Source of the DNA: Enterobacter soli ATCC BAA-2102
GTDB taxonomy: Bacteria; Pseudomonadota; Gammaproteobacteria; Enterobacterales; Enterobacteriaceae
DNA: 64,000 nt
Assembly (NCBI RefSeq): GCF_001654845.1
Contig: NZ_LXES01000018.1
Span: 1-64,000 of the forward strand
Direction: 5' to 3'
Positions 35,591 to 44,521 of this stretch are shown here, piece by piece. Positions within the stretch are counted from its first letter, which is position 1. Each line of letters starts with the position of its first letter. The notes under the pieces were generated by a model, which had not been told where the DNA came from, searched no databases, and saw only the letters and a program-made list of their open reading frames with translations. The translations under genes and the position numbers were made by a program.

Positions 35591-36520
35591 ATGGCGATGA
35601 ATGATGCAAATGAGGCCAGAAACCGCCTGTTAAATGGCTGGCAGTTGTCAAAAATGTACACCTTTGAAGTGGCGGCACGGCACGAATCCTTTGCGCTGGC
35701 GGCGGAAGAGCTGTCGTTAAGCCCCAGCGCGGTCAGCCACCGTATCAACCTGCTGGAAGAGGAGCTGGGCATTCAGCTGTTTGTGCGCTCGCACCGCAAA
35801 GTGGAGCTGACCCAGGAAGGGAAGCGTGTGTACTGGACGTTAAAATCGTCGCTGGACACCCTGAATCAGGAGATCCTGGATATTAAAAACCAGGCGCTGT
35901 CCGGCACGCTGACGGTTTACTCCCGCCCTTCGATAGCCCAGTGCTGGCTGGTGCCGATGCTGGGGGACTTCACCCGCCGGTATCCGTCGATCTCGCTGAC
36001 CATTTTGACCGGTAATGATTATGTGAATATGCAGCGAACGGGTGTCGATCTGGTGCTCTATTTCGACGATACGCCGCCAAATCATCTGTCTCACCACTTT
36101 CTGATGGATGAGGTTATCCTGCCGGTGTGTTCCCCTGAATATGCACAACAACATGCGCTGCTTCAGAACCCGGATAACCTTCGCCACTGCACCTTGCTGC
36201 ACGACCGCCAGGCCTGGAGCAATGACTCCGGCACCGACGAGTGGTTTAGCTGGGCGCAGCATTTTGCAGTCAATATGCCGCCATCATCGGGAATTGGCTT
36301 CGATCGTTCTGATTTAGCCATTATTGCCGCCATGAATCACGTGGGGGTGGCGATGGGGCGTAAACGGCTGGTACAAAAACGTCTTGAACGCGGGGAGCTG
36401 ATAGCCCCCTTTGGCGAGAAAACGCTGAAATGCCATCAACACTATTATGTTTCCACCCCGTCCGGGCGGCAGTGGCCAAAAATCGATGCCTTTATCAGCT
36501 GGCTGAAGGCGATGGTGTAG
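35591..36520 (+). CDS. dsdC: LysR-type activator of dsdXA
   Basis: 309 residues from ATG at 35591; ATG 35597 and GTG 35585 are alternatives. N-terminal helix-turn-helix (about 20-80, FEVAARHESFALAAEELSLS), then the effector domain. Strong similarity to E. coli DsdC (GFDRSDLAIIAAMNHVGVAM). Activates dsdXA with D-serine. Divergent from dsdX over about 200 bp, the usual layout. Confidence 0.95.
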   Translation: MAMNDANEARNRLLNGWQLSKMYTFEVAARHESFALAAEELSLSPSAVSHRINLLEEELGIQLFVRSHRKVELTQEGKRVYWTLKSSLDTLNQEILDIKNQALSGTLTVYSRPSIAQCWLVPMLGDFTRRYPSISLTILTGNDYVNMQRTGVDLVLYFDDTPPNHLSHHFLMDEVILPVCSPEYAQQHALLQNPDNLRHCTLLHDRQAWSNDSGTDEWFSWAQHFAVNMPPSSGIGFDRSDLAIIAAMNHVGVAMGRKRLVQKRLERGELIAPFGEKTLKCHQHYYVSTPSGRQWPKIDAFISWLKAMV

Positions 36521-36609
36521 TGAAGAATTATTACGCTTTGGCTCTACACGAAATGTGAAAAAGCGTGCTAAATACAAGTTATTGCTTTTGATTTCTCGCA
36601 AGGTACAAC

Positions 36610-37698
36610 GTGTTTAAGCCTCTCATTGCCACTGCGTTATTGCTAACTTCCGGCTGGGCCATCGCCGCTGAGCCGCCGCTGACGGCTGCACTTTACGCGC
36701 AGCAGCTTGGCGTGGGTATTGATGTAGACTGGGCGCGCACTGAACGTGGCATCCGGGAATTCGATCCGCTGGTGGTACGTGATTTTCGCGCCAAAGGGTT
36801 AACGCATGTGCGTATTCGCGTGGCGGATGAGCCCACCGAAGCGAGGCTCATTCATCTGCGTAAACTGGTAGAGGCGTGCGAGCAATACGGGGTGATCCCC
36901 ATCATCTCTTATCAGGCTGACGAATATAAAAACGACCCGAAAGCGGATAATGAAAAAGAGGTGATCAACTGGTGGATTGCGGTGGCGCACTATTTTGGCC
37001 AAAGCTCACCGCTGCTTGGGTTTGATCTGATCTATGAGCCTGCGGATAAGCTTAACCACAATCAGGCTTCGCTGAACCGGGTGTACGAGAAAACGATCAA
37101 AGTCATTCACAGCATTGATGCGAATCGCATGATTTTTATCGCGCCACGTCTGCGCGCCGCGCCGGAAGATTTATCCAGTATGAAGCTGCCTGCGCACAGC
37201 CAAAACTACCTGCTGGCCGAGTGGCATATCTTCCCGTGGGGGCCGCTGAAAAATAACGGCAAATACCCGTGGACGTCCGGTACGGCGGCCGAAAAAGCAG
37301 CCATTCACAACCGGATTAACACCGCGCTGCACTGGCAGCAAAAAACCGGACACGTCAGTTGGGTGGGCGGATGGGGAGTGGGCGAATCAAGCCGATTTAC
37401 GCCAACGGCGTCGCAGCTGGCGTTTGCCACTTTTATGGCCTGTGAGCTGCAAAAGGCGAAAATCCCGTATGCCATTAACGCCGATTTCCAGTTTTATGAC
37501 GGGGAAGAAGGGGCCTGGCGGCCTGCGCCAGAGCCCTTATTGCAGACCATGATTACACCTGAGTGTGAAAAGCCCGCCGAGAAGCCGGGCCATCATGCGG
37601 TTAAACCGGCTGCTCATGATGCGGGACACGGGACGCCAGCGGCAGCCAGCACAGTAAAATCAGCAGCCCCATCAGCGTCATCAGCAAACCCAAACTAG
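36610..37698 (+). CDS. Secreted glycoside hydrolase family 5-like protein
   Basis: 362 residues from GTG at 36610 (AAGGT upstream). Signal peptide cleaved after AIAA (residue 20). A (beta/alpha)8 pattern: GLTHVRIRVADEP, then LLGFDLIYEPADKLN with candidate acid Glu143, and GHVSWVGGWGVGES with candidate nucleophile Glu259. The family call is by motif; the substrate is unknown. The last 32 residues (HAVKPAAHDAGHGTPAAAS and on) are low-complexity and antisense to the end of emrD, and probably are an acquired extension. Confidence 0.8.
   Translation: MFKPLIATALLLTSGWAIAAEPPLTAALYAQQLGVGIDVDWARTERGIREFDPLVVRDFRAKGLTHVRIRVADEPTEARLIHLRKLVEACEQYGVIPIISYQADEYKNDPKADNEKEVINWWIAVAHYFGQSSPLLGFDLIYEPADKLNHNQASLNRVYEKTIKVIHSIDANRMIFIAPRLRAAPEDLSSMKLPAHSQNYLLAEWHIFPWGPLKNNGKYPWTSGTAAEKAAIHNRINTALHWQQKTGHVSWVGGWGVGESSRFTPTASQLAFATFMACELQKAKIPYAINADFQFYDGEEGAWRPAPEPLLQTMITPECEKPAEKPGHHAVKPAAHDAGHGTPAAASTVKSAAPSASSANPN
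37567..37590 (-). terminator. Probable emrD terminator, inside the GH5-like reading frame
   Basis: On the minus strand GCCCG / CGGGC stem with a nine-base loop then TTTTC, 10 bp past the emrD stop. On the plus strand the same bases encode the EKPAEKPG stretch of the GH5-like protein. Confidence 0.6.
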
Positions 37699-38785
37699 CC
37701 TGACCGGTTTGTGGCAACATCGCAGAAAGCCAGGCCAGCGCACCGGAACCGATATTCTGCAAACCACCCACCAGCGCGCCCGCCGTGCCTGCGAGGAACG
37801 GGAACGGCTCCATTGCGCCACTGGTGGCGAGCGGGAACAGCATCCCTGCACCGAAGAAGAACAGCGCCGCCGGGATAAGCAGCGTCCAGACGGTCATCAC
37901 GCCGAACAACCCTGGGATCCACATCATGACGCCCGCCAGCAGGCAGCTAATCACTGACTGCCACATCAGCGTGGAGAAACGTTTGTTCGGGCGTCCGGCA
38001 AACCATGCGCCGAAAAACGCCGCCGGGATCGGCAGGATAAACAGGATACTGACCACCATGCTGCTGAGGCCAAGCCCTGCGCCTAACAGCACGCCGGAGC
38101 AGGCTTCAAACACGGCAATCCCCGCCAGGCCGCCGATCAACATCAACAGGTAGCAGGTGAACGCCCCGTTGCCGAACAGCGTTTTATAACTGGTGATAAG
38201 TTTGGTGCGCGGTGCATCGGTAGGGCGCGTTTCCGGCATCCAGCGCGCCATGCTGAAGGTCACAATCACGCACAGCACCAGCAGGAAGGCGTAGCAGGCA
38301 CGCCACGACCACATCGTATCCAGCAGGCCGCCAATCAGCGGGGCCAGCAGCGGGCTCACCAGAATGCCCATATTCAGCAGACTGTTGGCATGGCGAAGCT
38401 GGGTGCCCTGATACAGGTCGCGTGGCAAGGTACGCGCCATCACCCCGCCAACGCCGGTCCCGACGCCTTGCAGAGCGCTGGCGGCAATCAGTACCGTCAG
38501 GCTATGGGTGGTAATGGCAATCACGGTTGCCACCATGAAAATACACATCCCCACCAGAATCACCGGGCGACGCCCGACGCGATCGGACAGCGGGCCGTAG
38601 AACAGCTGAGAGACGCCATAGGTCAGCAGATAAGCGGCCATAACGCTCTGCACTGCGCCCTCGCGGACGTTCAGTTCCTTTGCCATGTCGGCGATCGCCG
38701 GAATGTAGATGGTTTGCGCCATCTGACCGACGGCCACCAGTAACACCAGCATCAACAATAAGTTAACGTTCCTTTGTTTTTTCAT
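37601..38785 (-). CDS. emrD: Multidrug efflux MFS transporter EmrD
   Basis: 394 residues from ATG at 38785, giving MKKQRNVNLLLMLVLLVAVG as in E. coli; the TTG 21 bp upstream is rejected. 12-helix major facilitator of the DHA1 type, with SDRVGRRPVIL (motif A) and GVGTGVGGVMARTL. Exports hydrophobic compounds and uncouplers. Converges on the GH5-like gene with a 98-bp overlap. Confidence 0.96.
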   Translation of the reverse strand: MKKQRNVNLLLMLVLLVAVGQMAQTIYIPAIADMAKELNVREGAVQSVMAAYLLTYGVSQLFYGPLSDRVGRRPVILVGMCIFMVATVIAITTHSLTVLIAASALQGVGTGVGGVMARTLPRDLYQGTQLRHANSLLNMGILVSPLLAPLIGGLLDTMWSWRACYAFLLVLCVIVTFSMARWMPETRPTDAPRTKLITSYKTLFGNGAFTCYLLMLIGGLAGIAVFEACSGVLLGAGLGLSSMVVSILFILPIPAAFFGAWFAGRPNKRFSTLMWQSVISCLLAGVMMWIPGLFGVMTVWTLLIPAALFFFGAGMLFPLATSGAMEPFPFLAGTAGALVGGLQNIGSGALAWLSAMLPQTGQASLGLLMTLMGLLILLCWLPLASRVPHHEQPV

Positions 38786-38960
38786 GTCGCTGAATACTTT
38801 TGCCAAAAGAGAGAAATAAAGAATAAGTGACTACGCATTCCCATAAATGCGCGAGGAATCTACCACAATGAGATGACAAATTAAGCATTGCTGTGATGAA
38901 TGGAAGAAGACACTAAGGCAGGTTTTGTAAACAAGATTGGCAACTAATGTTGCCAGCGAT

Positions 38961-39794
38961 TTAGGCCAGGCGAAGCAGGATCGCCCCGCCGGCAATACCC
39001 AGCGCCGCGGCAATGCGCAGGCCAGCAACGTTTTCTTTTAGAAGGATAAACGCGATCAGTGCACCAAAGAGAATGGAGGTTTCCCGTAGTGCTGCCACCA
39101 CGGCCAATGGTGCTTGAGTCATCGCCCATAATGCCAGGCCGTAAGAACCCATCGTCCCGATGCCACCGAGCAGGCCTTTTTTCCAGTGCAGGCGCAGATA
39201 GCTGGAAGCTTCGCGACGGCGCGCCACCATTGCCCAGCTCAGCAGGCAAAAACCGTTCATAAAGAATGTCCACAGCGTATAACCCAGCGCCGTTTCCGAT
39301 AAACGCACCCCGGTGCCGTCCACGAGGGTATACCCCGCGATAAAGCAGGCGTTCAATAGCGCAAACGTGATCCCCTTGCGTGATTGCATCCGCCCGTTCA
39401 TCGCCATTGCCAGAATCGAAAGGCAGATCACGCCGATGCCGGACCAGGCCATCCAGGAGAGTGTATCCCCCAGAGCCAGAACGCTGACCAGCGCGACCAA
39501 AAGCGGTGCTGTGCCGCGCATCAGTGGATAGGTTTGGCTCATGTCAGAAATTTGATAGGTTTTTGCCACCAGCACCGTATACACCACCTGTAATGCACAG
39601 GAGACAATCAAAAATGGCCAACTGGCGGCAGAAGGCTGTGGTGAGAATGGCAGTAAGATCAGTGCAATAAGCGTGGCGGAGCCGCTGACGCTGATCGCAG
39701 AATAGAGTTTGTCCGTTCCGGCTTTGACAATGGCATTCCAGCTGGCATGTAGCAGTGCGGCAAACAGCAAAATGCAGAAAACGGTGATGGTCAT
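38961..39794 (-). CDS. EamA/DMT-family transporter
   Basis: 277 residues, ten hydrophobic segments in two repeats, e.g. LFAALLHASWNAIVKAGTDK and AALRETSILFGALIAFILLKE (the conserved glutamate-containing end of EamA repeats). Small-molecule exporter; substrate unknown. Single gene between emrD and an acetyltransferase. Confidence 0.85.
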   Translation of the reverse strand: MTITVFCILLFAALLHASWNAIVKAGTDKLYSAISVSGSATLIALILLPFSPQPSAASWPFLIVSCALQVVYTVLVAKTYQISDMSQTYPLMRGTAPLLVALVSVLALGDTLSWMAWSGIGVICLSILAMAMNGRMQSRKGITFALLNACFIAGYTLVDGTGVRLSETALGYTLWTFFMNGFCLLSWAMVARRREASSYLRLHWKKGLLGGIGTMGSYGLALWAMTQAPLAVVAALRETSILFGALIAFILLKENVAGLRIAAALGIAGGAILLRLA

Positions 39795-39856
39795 GGTTTA
39801 TCGGATGGTGAATTGTCATTCAACTGTAACATTCACCTTTTCATGCTGCCAGCCCG

Positions 39857-40303
39857 TTACACCGCGCAAAAAAGACGGTGCGTGACCCGTGGCTCGTCGG
39901 AAACCCGCGTAAACCCGGCGCGATGGTAGAACGCATAGGCTGTTTCCGGCGCATGGGTATTGAGAAAATCAAACCAGATGCTGGCATCCGCCACCACCAC
40001 GGCCAGCAGCTGTTTGCCGATACCCTGGCCGCGACACTTTTCGCTGATATAGAGATGGCGAATGCGTCCGGCCCGCGGCTGCTGGCTAAACGGATCGCGG
40101 TTAAGGCCGCATACGCCCACCAGTTTGCCGTTCAGAAACGCCCCCAGCAGTTTTTCACCCGGTGCGTTAAAGCGGTTTTCACCGCGCTGCCAGTTCTCTT
40201 CCAGCCTGCGTAGCATATTGAAATTCAGCGTGATGCTTTCAGTTTTCAGGGCAATATACCCGGGTTCTTCAGGTGTAATGGGTTCAATTAACAGACGCGA
40301 CAT
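39857..40303 (-). CDS. GNAT-family N-acetyltransferase
   Basis: 148 residues. Acetyl-CoA-binding motif A in IRHLYISEKCRGQGIGKQLL (R-G-Q-G-I-G at about 92-97), and motif B-like ETAYAFYHRAGFTRV near the C-terminus. Substrate unknown. Starts just downstream of the tisB terminator in the same direction. Confidence 0.88.
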   Translation of the reverse strand: MSRLLIEPITPEEPGYIALKTESITLNFNMLRRLEENWQRGENRFNAPGEKLLGAFLNGKLVGVCGLNRDPFSQQPRAGRIRHLYISEKCRGQGIGKQLLAVVVADASIWFDFLNTHAPETAYAFYHRAGFTRVSDEPRVTHRLFCAV

Positions 40304-40318
40304 AGCATTCCCTCGTTA

Positions 40319-40346
40319 TTAAAGAGGGGCGGTTGCCCGCCCCTCT
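40319..40346 (-). terminator. Terminator of tisAB
   Basis: Perfect 9-bp stem GAGGGGCGG / CCGCCCCTC with loop TTGC, followed on the minus strand by TTTAAT; 22 bp after the tisB stop. Confidence 0.85.
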
Positions 40347-40367
40347 CAGGTGCGACTTGAACCTGAA

Positions 40368-40457
40368 TCACCGCAGGTATTTCAGGACGGCATCAAGCAG
40401 TTGCAGTACAGCAACAATGAGTTTGAGGATAAGAACCACCATATCCACTACGCTCAT
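40368..40457 (-). CDS. tisB: SOS-induced membrane toxin TisB
   Basis: 29 residues, read directly: MSVVDMVVLILKLIVAVLQL followed by LDAVLKYLR. E. coli TisB has the same length and pattern, an amphipathic hydrophobic helix with aspartates at positions 5 and 22. It inserts in the inner membrane, dissipates proton motive force and promotes persistence. AGGAG 7 nt before the ATG. LexA box, IstR pairing site, istR-1 gene and emrD side location all match the E. coli locus. Confidence 0.95.
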   Translation of the reverse strand: MSVVDMVVLILKLIVAVLQLLDAVLKYLR

Positions 40458-40528
40458 ACGCGTCTCCTTTTGGTAAAAAGGAGCACGATGCTGGCGTACC
40501 TTTCCGCCGCCTGTTGCCAGCACCTGGA

Positions 40529-40549
40529 TTGACGTAACACAGTGTGCTC
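40529..40549 (-). promoter_or_regulatory. IstR-1 pairing site in the tisAB leader
   Basis: The 18 bases TTGACGTAACACAGTGTG on the plus strand here recur at 40776-40793 in istR-1. Because tisAB is transcribed from the opposite strand, its mRNA is complementary to the 5' part of IstR-1. The site lies 72-92 nt upstream of the tisB start, as expected for the ribosome standby site that IstR-1 blocks. Confidence 0.9.
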
Positions 40550-40646
40550 ACTTCAGGGGTTAAGGCACTGACGGCACCACCCGTTTCAGCCAGGACTTTG
40601 TTGCGCCGGTAAAACAGCGGCCCCCTCGCGCACTGCGAACACCCTC

Positions 40647-40680
40647 AGTATAGATAAACACTGTATGCATGAACAGTATT
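40647..40680 (-). promoter_or_regulatory. tisAB promoter with LexA operator
   Basis: LexA box CTGTATGCATGAACAG (40661-40676), CTG-N10-CAG, overlaps the spacer and -35 of a minus-strand promoter with -10 TATACT at 40647-40652. LexA cleavage during the SOS response would release transcription of the toxin mRNA. Confidence 0.9.
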
Positions 40681-40739
40681 TTGTGGACAAAAATTGCCAG
40701 AGGGTACATACTCAGAAACGTCAAAATCCGTGCCTTAAA

Positions 40740-40768
40740 TTGCGCGTTCGTCGCCGATCGCGTATACT
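40740..40768 (+). promoter_or_regulatory. istR-1 promoter
   Basis: -35 TTGCGC (40740-40745), 17-bp spacer, -10 TATACT (40763-40768), placing +1 near 40775. No LexA box overlaps it, consistent with constitutive IstR-1. Confidence 0.85.
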
Positions 40769-40774
40769 TTTTGC

Positions 40775-40850
40775 GTTGACGTAACACAGTGTGTTCTGCG
40801 GTTACCAGCCGCAAACCCTGAAAAAAAACCTCGCTCCGGCGGGGTTTTTT
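40775..40850 (+). ncRNA. istR: Antitoxin small RNA IstR-1
   Basis: About 75 nt, from GTTGACGTAACACAGTGTG through CTGCGGTTACCAGCCGC to the terminator CCTCGC-TCCG-GCGGGG-TTTTTT (40829-40850). Closely like E. coli IstR-1 in start, stem and terminator. Divergent from tisAB; the 5' end pairs with the tisAB leader and blocks TisB synthesis. The longer IstR-2 form, SOS-driven in E. coli, was not resolved. Confidence 0.93.
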
Positions 40851-40883
40851 GTTTTCTGCATCAAGTGATTCGCTGCGGCGACG

Positions 40884-41495
40884 TTACTTTGCCAGCGTCT
40901 GGTTTGGACATACTGTTGGCTTTTCCATGTACACGTGTTCTTTGATGGGGTAATCCGGGCTGCCGTAGGTGGCGCAGCTGGTGGTGATCTTCACCTGGTC
41001 GCAGGGCAGGAAATGCACGGTGATGCCGCAGGTTTTCTGGCCGGTGTAGTCGGGCAGGGGAACGAGCCGGGTATGCTTTTTACTGTAGGCTTTAATCTTT
41101 TCATACCACTCGTGATATTTATCGGAATATGCCTGCGCTAATTTGTATCTTTCTTCCCGGCTTTTACCTGTTCAAACAGGCCTTTCAGGCTCAGGAATTT
41201 CCGGCACATCGCTGGCGAAGGCGACGCCGGTTTCCCAGTCAACCTGCACGGTCATACCGGGCTGCCACGGGCCTTTTACGCCAAAACAGCAACCCCCGCC
41301 GCCGCCGGAATAGGGGTTGATAATATCGAGGCCGGACTGTCCGTTAACGCTGAAGCGGTTAATGGCCCAGCTGGTGTGGTTAATGGCTTCGATGGTGCCG
41401 CCTCCACCGGGCGGGGTGGGCTCTGTTTTTACGGGCTTGTCGCAGGCCGTCAGCAGGGAGACTGCTGCCAGACATAAAAAGGGCAAACATTTCAT
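40884..41495 (-). pseudogene. DUF3304-type lipoprotein, copy 1, broken by a nonsense codon
   Basis: From ATG at 41495 (AAGGA upstream, lipobox LLTAC) the frame matches the two copies at 43.9-45.1 kb up to PEIPEPERPV, then meets TGA at 41172-41174 where copy 3 has TTA (Leu). Beyond it the frame stays open and homologous to TAA at 40884: TGKSREERYK, LVPLPDYTGQKTCGITVHFL, MEKPTVCPNQTLAK. So one point mutation truncates an otherwise whole gene. The 34-bp gap after the Tle1 gene suggests it was part of the same operon. A sequencing error or readthrough cannot be excluded. Confidence 0.85.
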
Positions 41496-41528
41496 CGTGC
41501 ATTCCTTGTCTGTGGTCAACCGCTGCGC

Positions 41529-43934
41529 TCAGCGTTCGTTACTGAAAAGAGATAAAACCCGGGCCTTCTGCTGCTCAACAGCCATTTCCTGCACTTTCTG
41601 GCATTCAGCGAGCGCCGTTGCCGGGTAGTTAACGCACGGAATTTGTCGCGTTTTATCCTGCAGAACGCCCAGCGGATAGCCTGTTCCGGCATCCACCAGG
41701 GAAATCTTCTGTTCGACAGAAGCGGGTTCTCCGGGTGTACGGGGTTTCTCAATCATCTCAATGAGGAAATTAATCTGGTGCGTTGAGATGGGGTAGCCCA
41801 GGCCTGCCACATACCCCAGCATCGCGAGAGGCTTAACCTGCTTGCTGGTGGCCTCCCCGAAGTAAATCATGCGGTACAGAAAATAGCTTCCCCAGGGTTC
41901 GCGTGCGCCAAGCGCGCTGTGCATAAACCAGGCGCGGGAATCATGCACCTGGTCATCAAACAGCGCTCTCACCAGCCCGGAGGGAGCGTCTGCGTTATGG
42001 CGTTCACCCTGTACCGGGAACAGCGTGGCCAGGTGCGCTTCTCCTGCCGCTTTAATTTTTTTATATTCAACGGGCATATCATCCTGATTAAAGGCGTACA
42101 CAAATCCCTTAAAGTAATCCAGCGCCGCATAGGTGAAGCTTTTTGTATGAGTGCGGGGGATCTGCTGATAATCCTCTTTAAATTCAATAGCAGCCTCTGA
42201 AAGCTGCGTTTGTCCAAGACGGGCATCGAAGTCTTTCGGGCCTGTCGATTGCAGTACAAACTCGCCCCTCTGTTTTTTGCTGATCTCATGAATACGCACC
42301 CGCTCAATGTCTTTTTGCGTTTTGGCACGCTCCCGCTCCCGTTCGGCCCTGACGGCGGGATCGCGATCTTTATCCTGATCGTTGGCGGCGGCGTCGCGGT
42401 AGAAGTTTTGCGTGCGGAAGGTGCCGTGAGCGTAGCGGCCGATTCGCCATGCGGTGATCCAGCCCGTTTGTCGCTCCAGCGCTTCAATAACGTTGATATC
42501 TGCGCGAACGGGGGAGTAGTGGGTGGTCTGTTCATCGGGAATGCCGGTTTTGCTGGGCGGCAGGTTAAGGGTGAGCTGCCGCCAGGCGTTGAAGCGCTGG
42601 ATGACATCAGGCGAAATTTCAAACTCCTGAATTAGCTCCGCTGGCATGATTCGCCAGGGATTGGCTTTCAGGTCATCTGGAAGAGCAAGGGCACTAACCT
42701 TTAAAGGGGCTCCTGTGGCAAATGCTGCCGCATACATATCATTCAGCGCAATTTTTGACAGCAGAAGTACATCTTTTTCACCGCAAGCTTTTCCCTGGTC
42801 GCCAGGTGGATATCCCCCGCCCACATCCGAATGCATGCCGGGATAAACCACTTCAACGGCATATTCCGGATACCGACCATCTGTGCGGCAGATGGAATCA
42901 AGCGGAAAACACAGCCGCTGCTCGTGGGAAGAGACCAGGTGCACGCAGCGTTTAATCAGGGCGTTGTCCGGCAGCTCCATCGTGCCGTCGGCCCAGCTCA
43001 TATGGCCTTCGGCCACCGGGGCGATGTGGGCGATGCCGACGGAGGCCACCGTATCCAGCAGCCCGAGAAACTCGATGCTGACGGGGATTTCGCCGTGCTC
43101 AGTGGCCAGGCAGAAGGGAAGCAGTGCACCTGCGCCGGACGGGGAAAGCAGCTGGTTCAGCCAGTTCACAAAGGCCCGGGCAGACGCTGCGCCGCGGGAA
43201 AACCCGTAGACATACAGCTTGATGCCCAGCAGCTTTGGTTTGCCGGGCTCGGGCTGGGTTAACGCGACGTGCAGCGTCTTACCTAACCCGTTGAGCAGCC
43301 GGAAAAACGCGGTATGGCGGCGGTATTCGCCCGACACTTTTGCTTCGGTATGGGTGGTGGCCATGGACTGGACGGCGAGCCAGTTTTCGTTATCACTCAG
43401 TTTATTCAGACCGAGAGTCTGGCGCAGGGCGTCAATGAGGCGCAGCAGCGCCCAGTTAATGCGCTCTTCACCACCAGTGGCATACTTGAGCCCCTCATCG
43501 CTGAAATCGAGATCCATCACCTCCGGAAAGGGCGTGCCCACGCCGGGCATATAATATTTGTAATACTGGTTGCCCGCCGAGCCCTCTTGATCAACCAGCT
43601 CCGCGGTATGGGCTCGCGAGCCGCCAGCATAGCCCTGCCCGATGGTGGCGCGAAACAGGCGGGCGATATTGGTGGGATGGGGTGGGGTGGATTCAAAGAG
43701 ATCGTGGTTCAGGTTATTGCCCGTGCCGTCAAAAAACAGGCTGATATGCAGGGTCTTACAGCAGGGGGGGGCAACCCGGCGGTTAGCTGCCGCGCACAGT
43801 GCATCATGGTGCTGTATGTCCAGGCTGTCATGCTGTTTGCAGTTTTTGCCGATTACGGATTTCTCCGTTGGAAGTCTCCCGATTTCGGGAAATTCAGGTG
43901 GGTACCAGGCGCTGGCAGGATTTAATTTGGACAT
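41529..43934 (-). CDS. Tle1-type T6SS phospholipase effector (DUF2235)
   Basis: 801 residues. DUF2235 hydrolase: ISLFFDGTGNN (64-74); probable triad Ser246 in YGFSRGAAS, Asp294 in LLDTVASVG, His368 in GMHSDVGGGY. A charged, likely helical section (about 515-560, AERERERAKTQKDIERV) precedes the C-terminal part that may contact membranes. No PAAR domain, unlike the effector at 28.6 kb, with which it shares only the catalytic core. Its start overlaps the upstream lipoprotein stop by 13 bp. Requires a VgrG or adaptor located elsewhere. Confidence 0.9.
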   Translation of the reverse strand: MSKLNPASAWYPPEFPEIGRLPTEKSVIGKNCKQHDSLDIQHHDALCAAANRRVAPPCCKTLHISLFFDGTGNNLNHDLFESTPPHPTNIARLFRATIGQGYAGGSRAHTAELVDQEGSAGNQYYKYYMPGVGTPFPEVMDLDFSDEGLKYATGGEERINWALLRLIDALRQTLGLNKLSDNENWLAVQSMATTHTEAKVSGEYRRHTAFFRLLNGLGKTLHVALTQPEPGKPKLLGIKLYVYGFSRGAASARAFVNWLNQLLSPSGAGALLPFCLATEHGEIPVSIEFLGLLDTVASVGIAHIAPVAEGHMSWADGTMELPDNALIKRCVHLVSSHEQRLCFPLDSICRTDGRYPEYAVEVVYPGMHSDVGGGYPPGDQGKACGEKDVLLLSKIALNDMYAAAFATGAPLKVSALALPDDLKANPWRIMPAELIQEFEISPDVIQRFNAWRQLTLNLPPSKTGIPDEQTTHYSPVRADINVIEALERQTGWITAWRIGRYAHGTFRTQNFYRDAAANDQDKDRDPAVRAERERERAKTQKDIERVRIHEISKKQRGEFVLQSTGPKDFDARLGQTQLSEAAIEFKEDYQQIPRTHTKSFTYAALDYFKGFVYAFNQDDMPVEYKKIKAAGEAHLATLFPVQGERHNADAPSGLVRALFDDQVHDSRAWFMHSALGAREPWGSYFLYRMIYFGEATSKQVKPLAMLGYVAGLGYPISTHQINFLIEMIEKPRTPGEPASVEQKISLVDAGTGYPLGVLQDKTRQIPCVNYPATALAECQKVQEMAVEQQKARVLSLFSNER

Positions 43935-44521
43935 ACTGTCGGCTTCTCCATTTGCACGCGTTCTTTGATGGGGTAGTCCGGGCTGCCGTAGGCGGCACAG
44001 CTGGTGGTGACCTTTACCTGGTCGCAGGGCAGGAAATGAACGGTGATGCCACAGGTTTTCTGGCCGGTGTAGTCGGGGAGAGGGACATTTAAAGAATGTT
44101 GTTTATTCCTCGCTTTAATGATTTTACGCCATTCACGGCGTCGCTCGGTATATTCCTGCCAGGCCTTGTAATAAGCTTTCTCATCCATCCCTTTGGTATC
44201 GGGCCTTTCAGGCTCAGGAATTTCGGGCACATCGCTGGCGAAGGCAACGCCGGTTTCCCAGTCAACCTGCACGGTCATGCCGGGCTGCCAGGGGCCTTTT
44301 ACGCCAAAGCAGCAACCCCCGCCGCCGCCGGAATAGGGGTTGATAATATCGAGGCCAGACTGTCCGTTAACGCTGAAGCGGTTAATGGCCCAGCTGGTGT
44401 GGTTAATGGCTTCGATGGTGCCGCCCCCGCCGGGCGGCGTGGGCTCGGTTTTGACAGGCTTGTCGCACCCGGCCAGCACCAGAATGGCTGCCAGAAGGAT
44501 AATTGAGTTTATTGAGGACAT
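43922..44521 (-). CDS. DUF3304-type lipoprotein, probable Tle1 immunity (copy 2)
   Basis: 199 residues; lipobox LAGC (Cys 19). Mature part opens DKPVKTEPTPPGGGGTIEAI and carries the Gly/Cys segment SGGGGGCCFGVKGPW, then a variable charged segment (about 107-145: DTKGMDEKAYYKAWQEYTER), then the constant end PLPDYTGQKTCGITVHFLPC to EKPTVCPN. Stop overlaps the Tle1 start by 13 bp and its own start overlaps copy 3's stop by 13 bp. Immunity is inferred from export and linkage to the lipase. Confidence 0.82.
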   Translation of the reverse strand: MSSINSIILLAAILVLAGCDKPVKTEPTPPGGGGTIEAINHTSWAINRFSVNGQSGLDIINPYSGGGGGCCFGVKGPWQPGMTVQVDWETGVAFASDVPEIPEPERPDTKGMDEKAYYKAWQEYTERRREWRKIIKARNKQHSLNVPLPDYTGQKTCGITVHFLPCDQVKVTTSCAAYGSPDYPIKERVQMEKPTVCPN

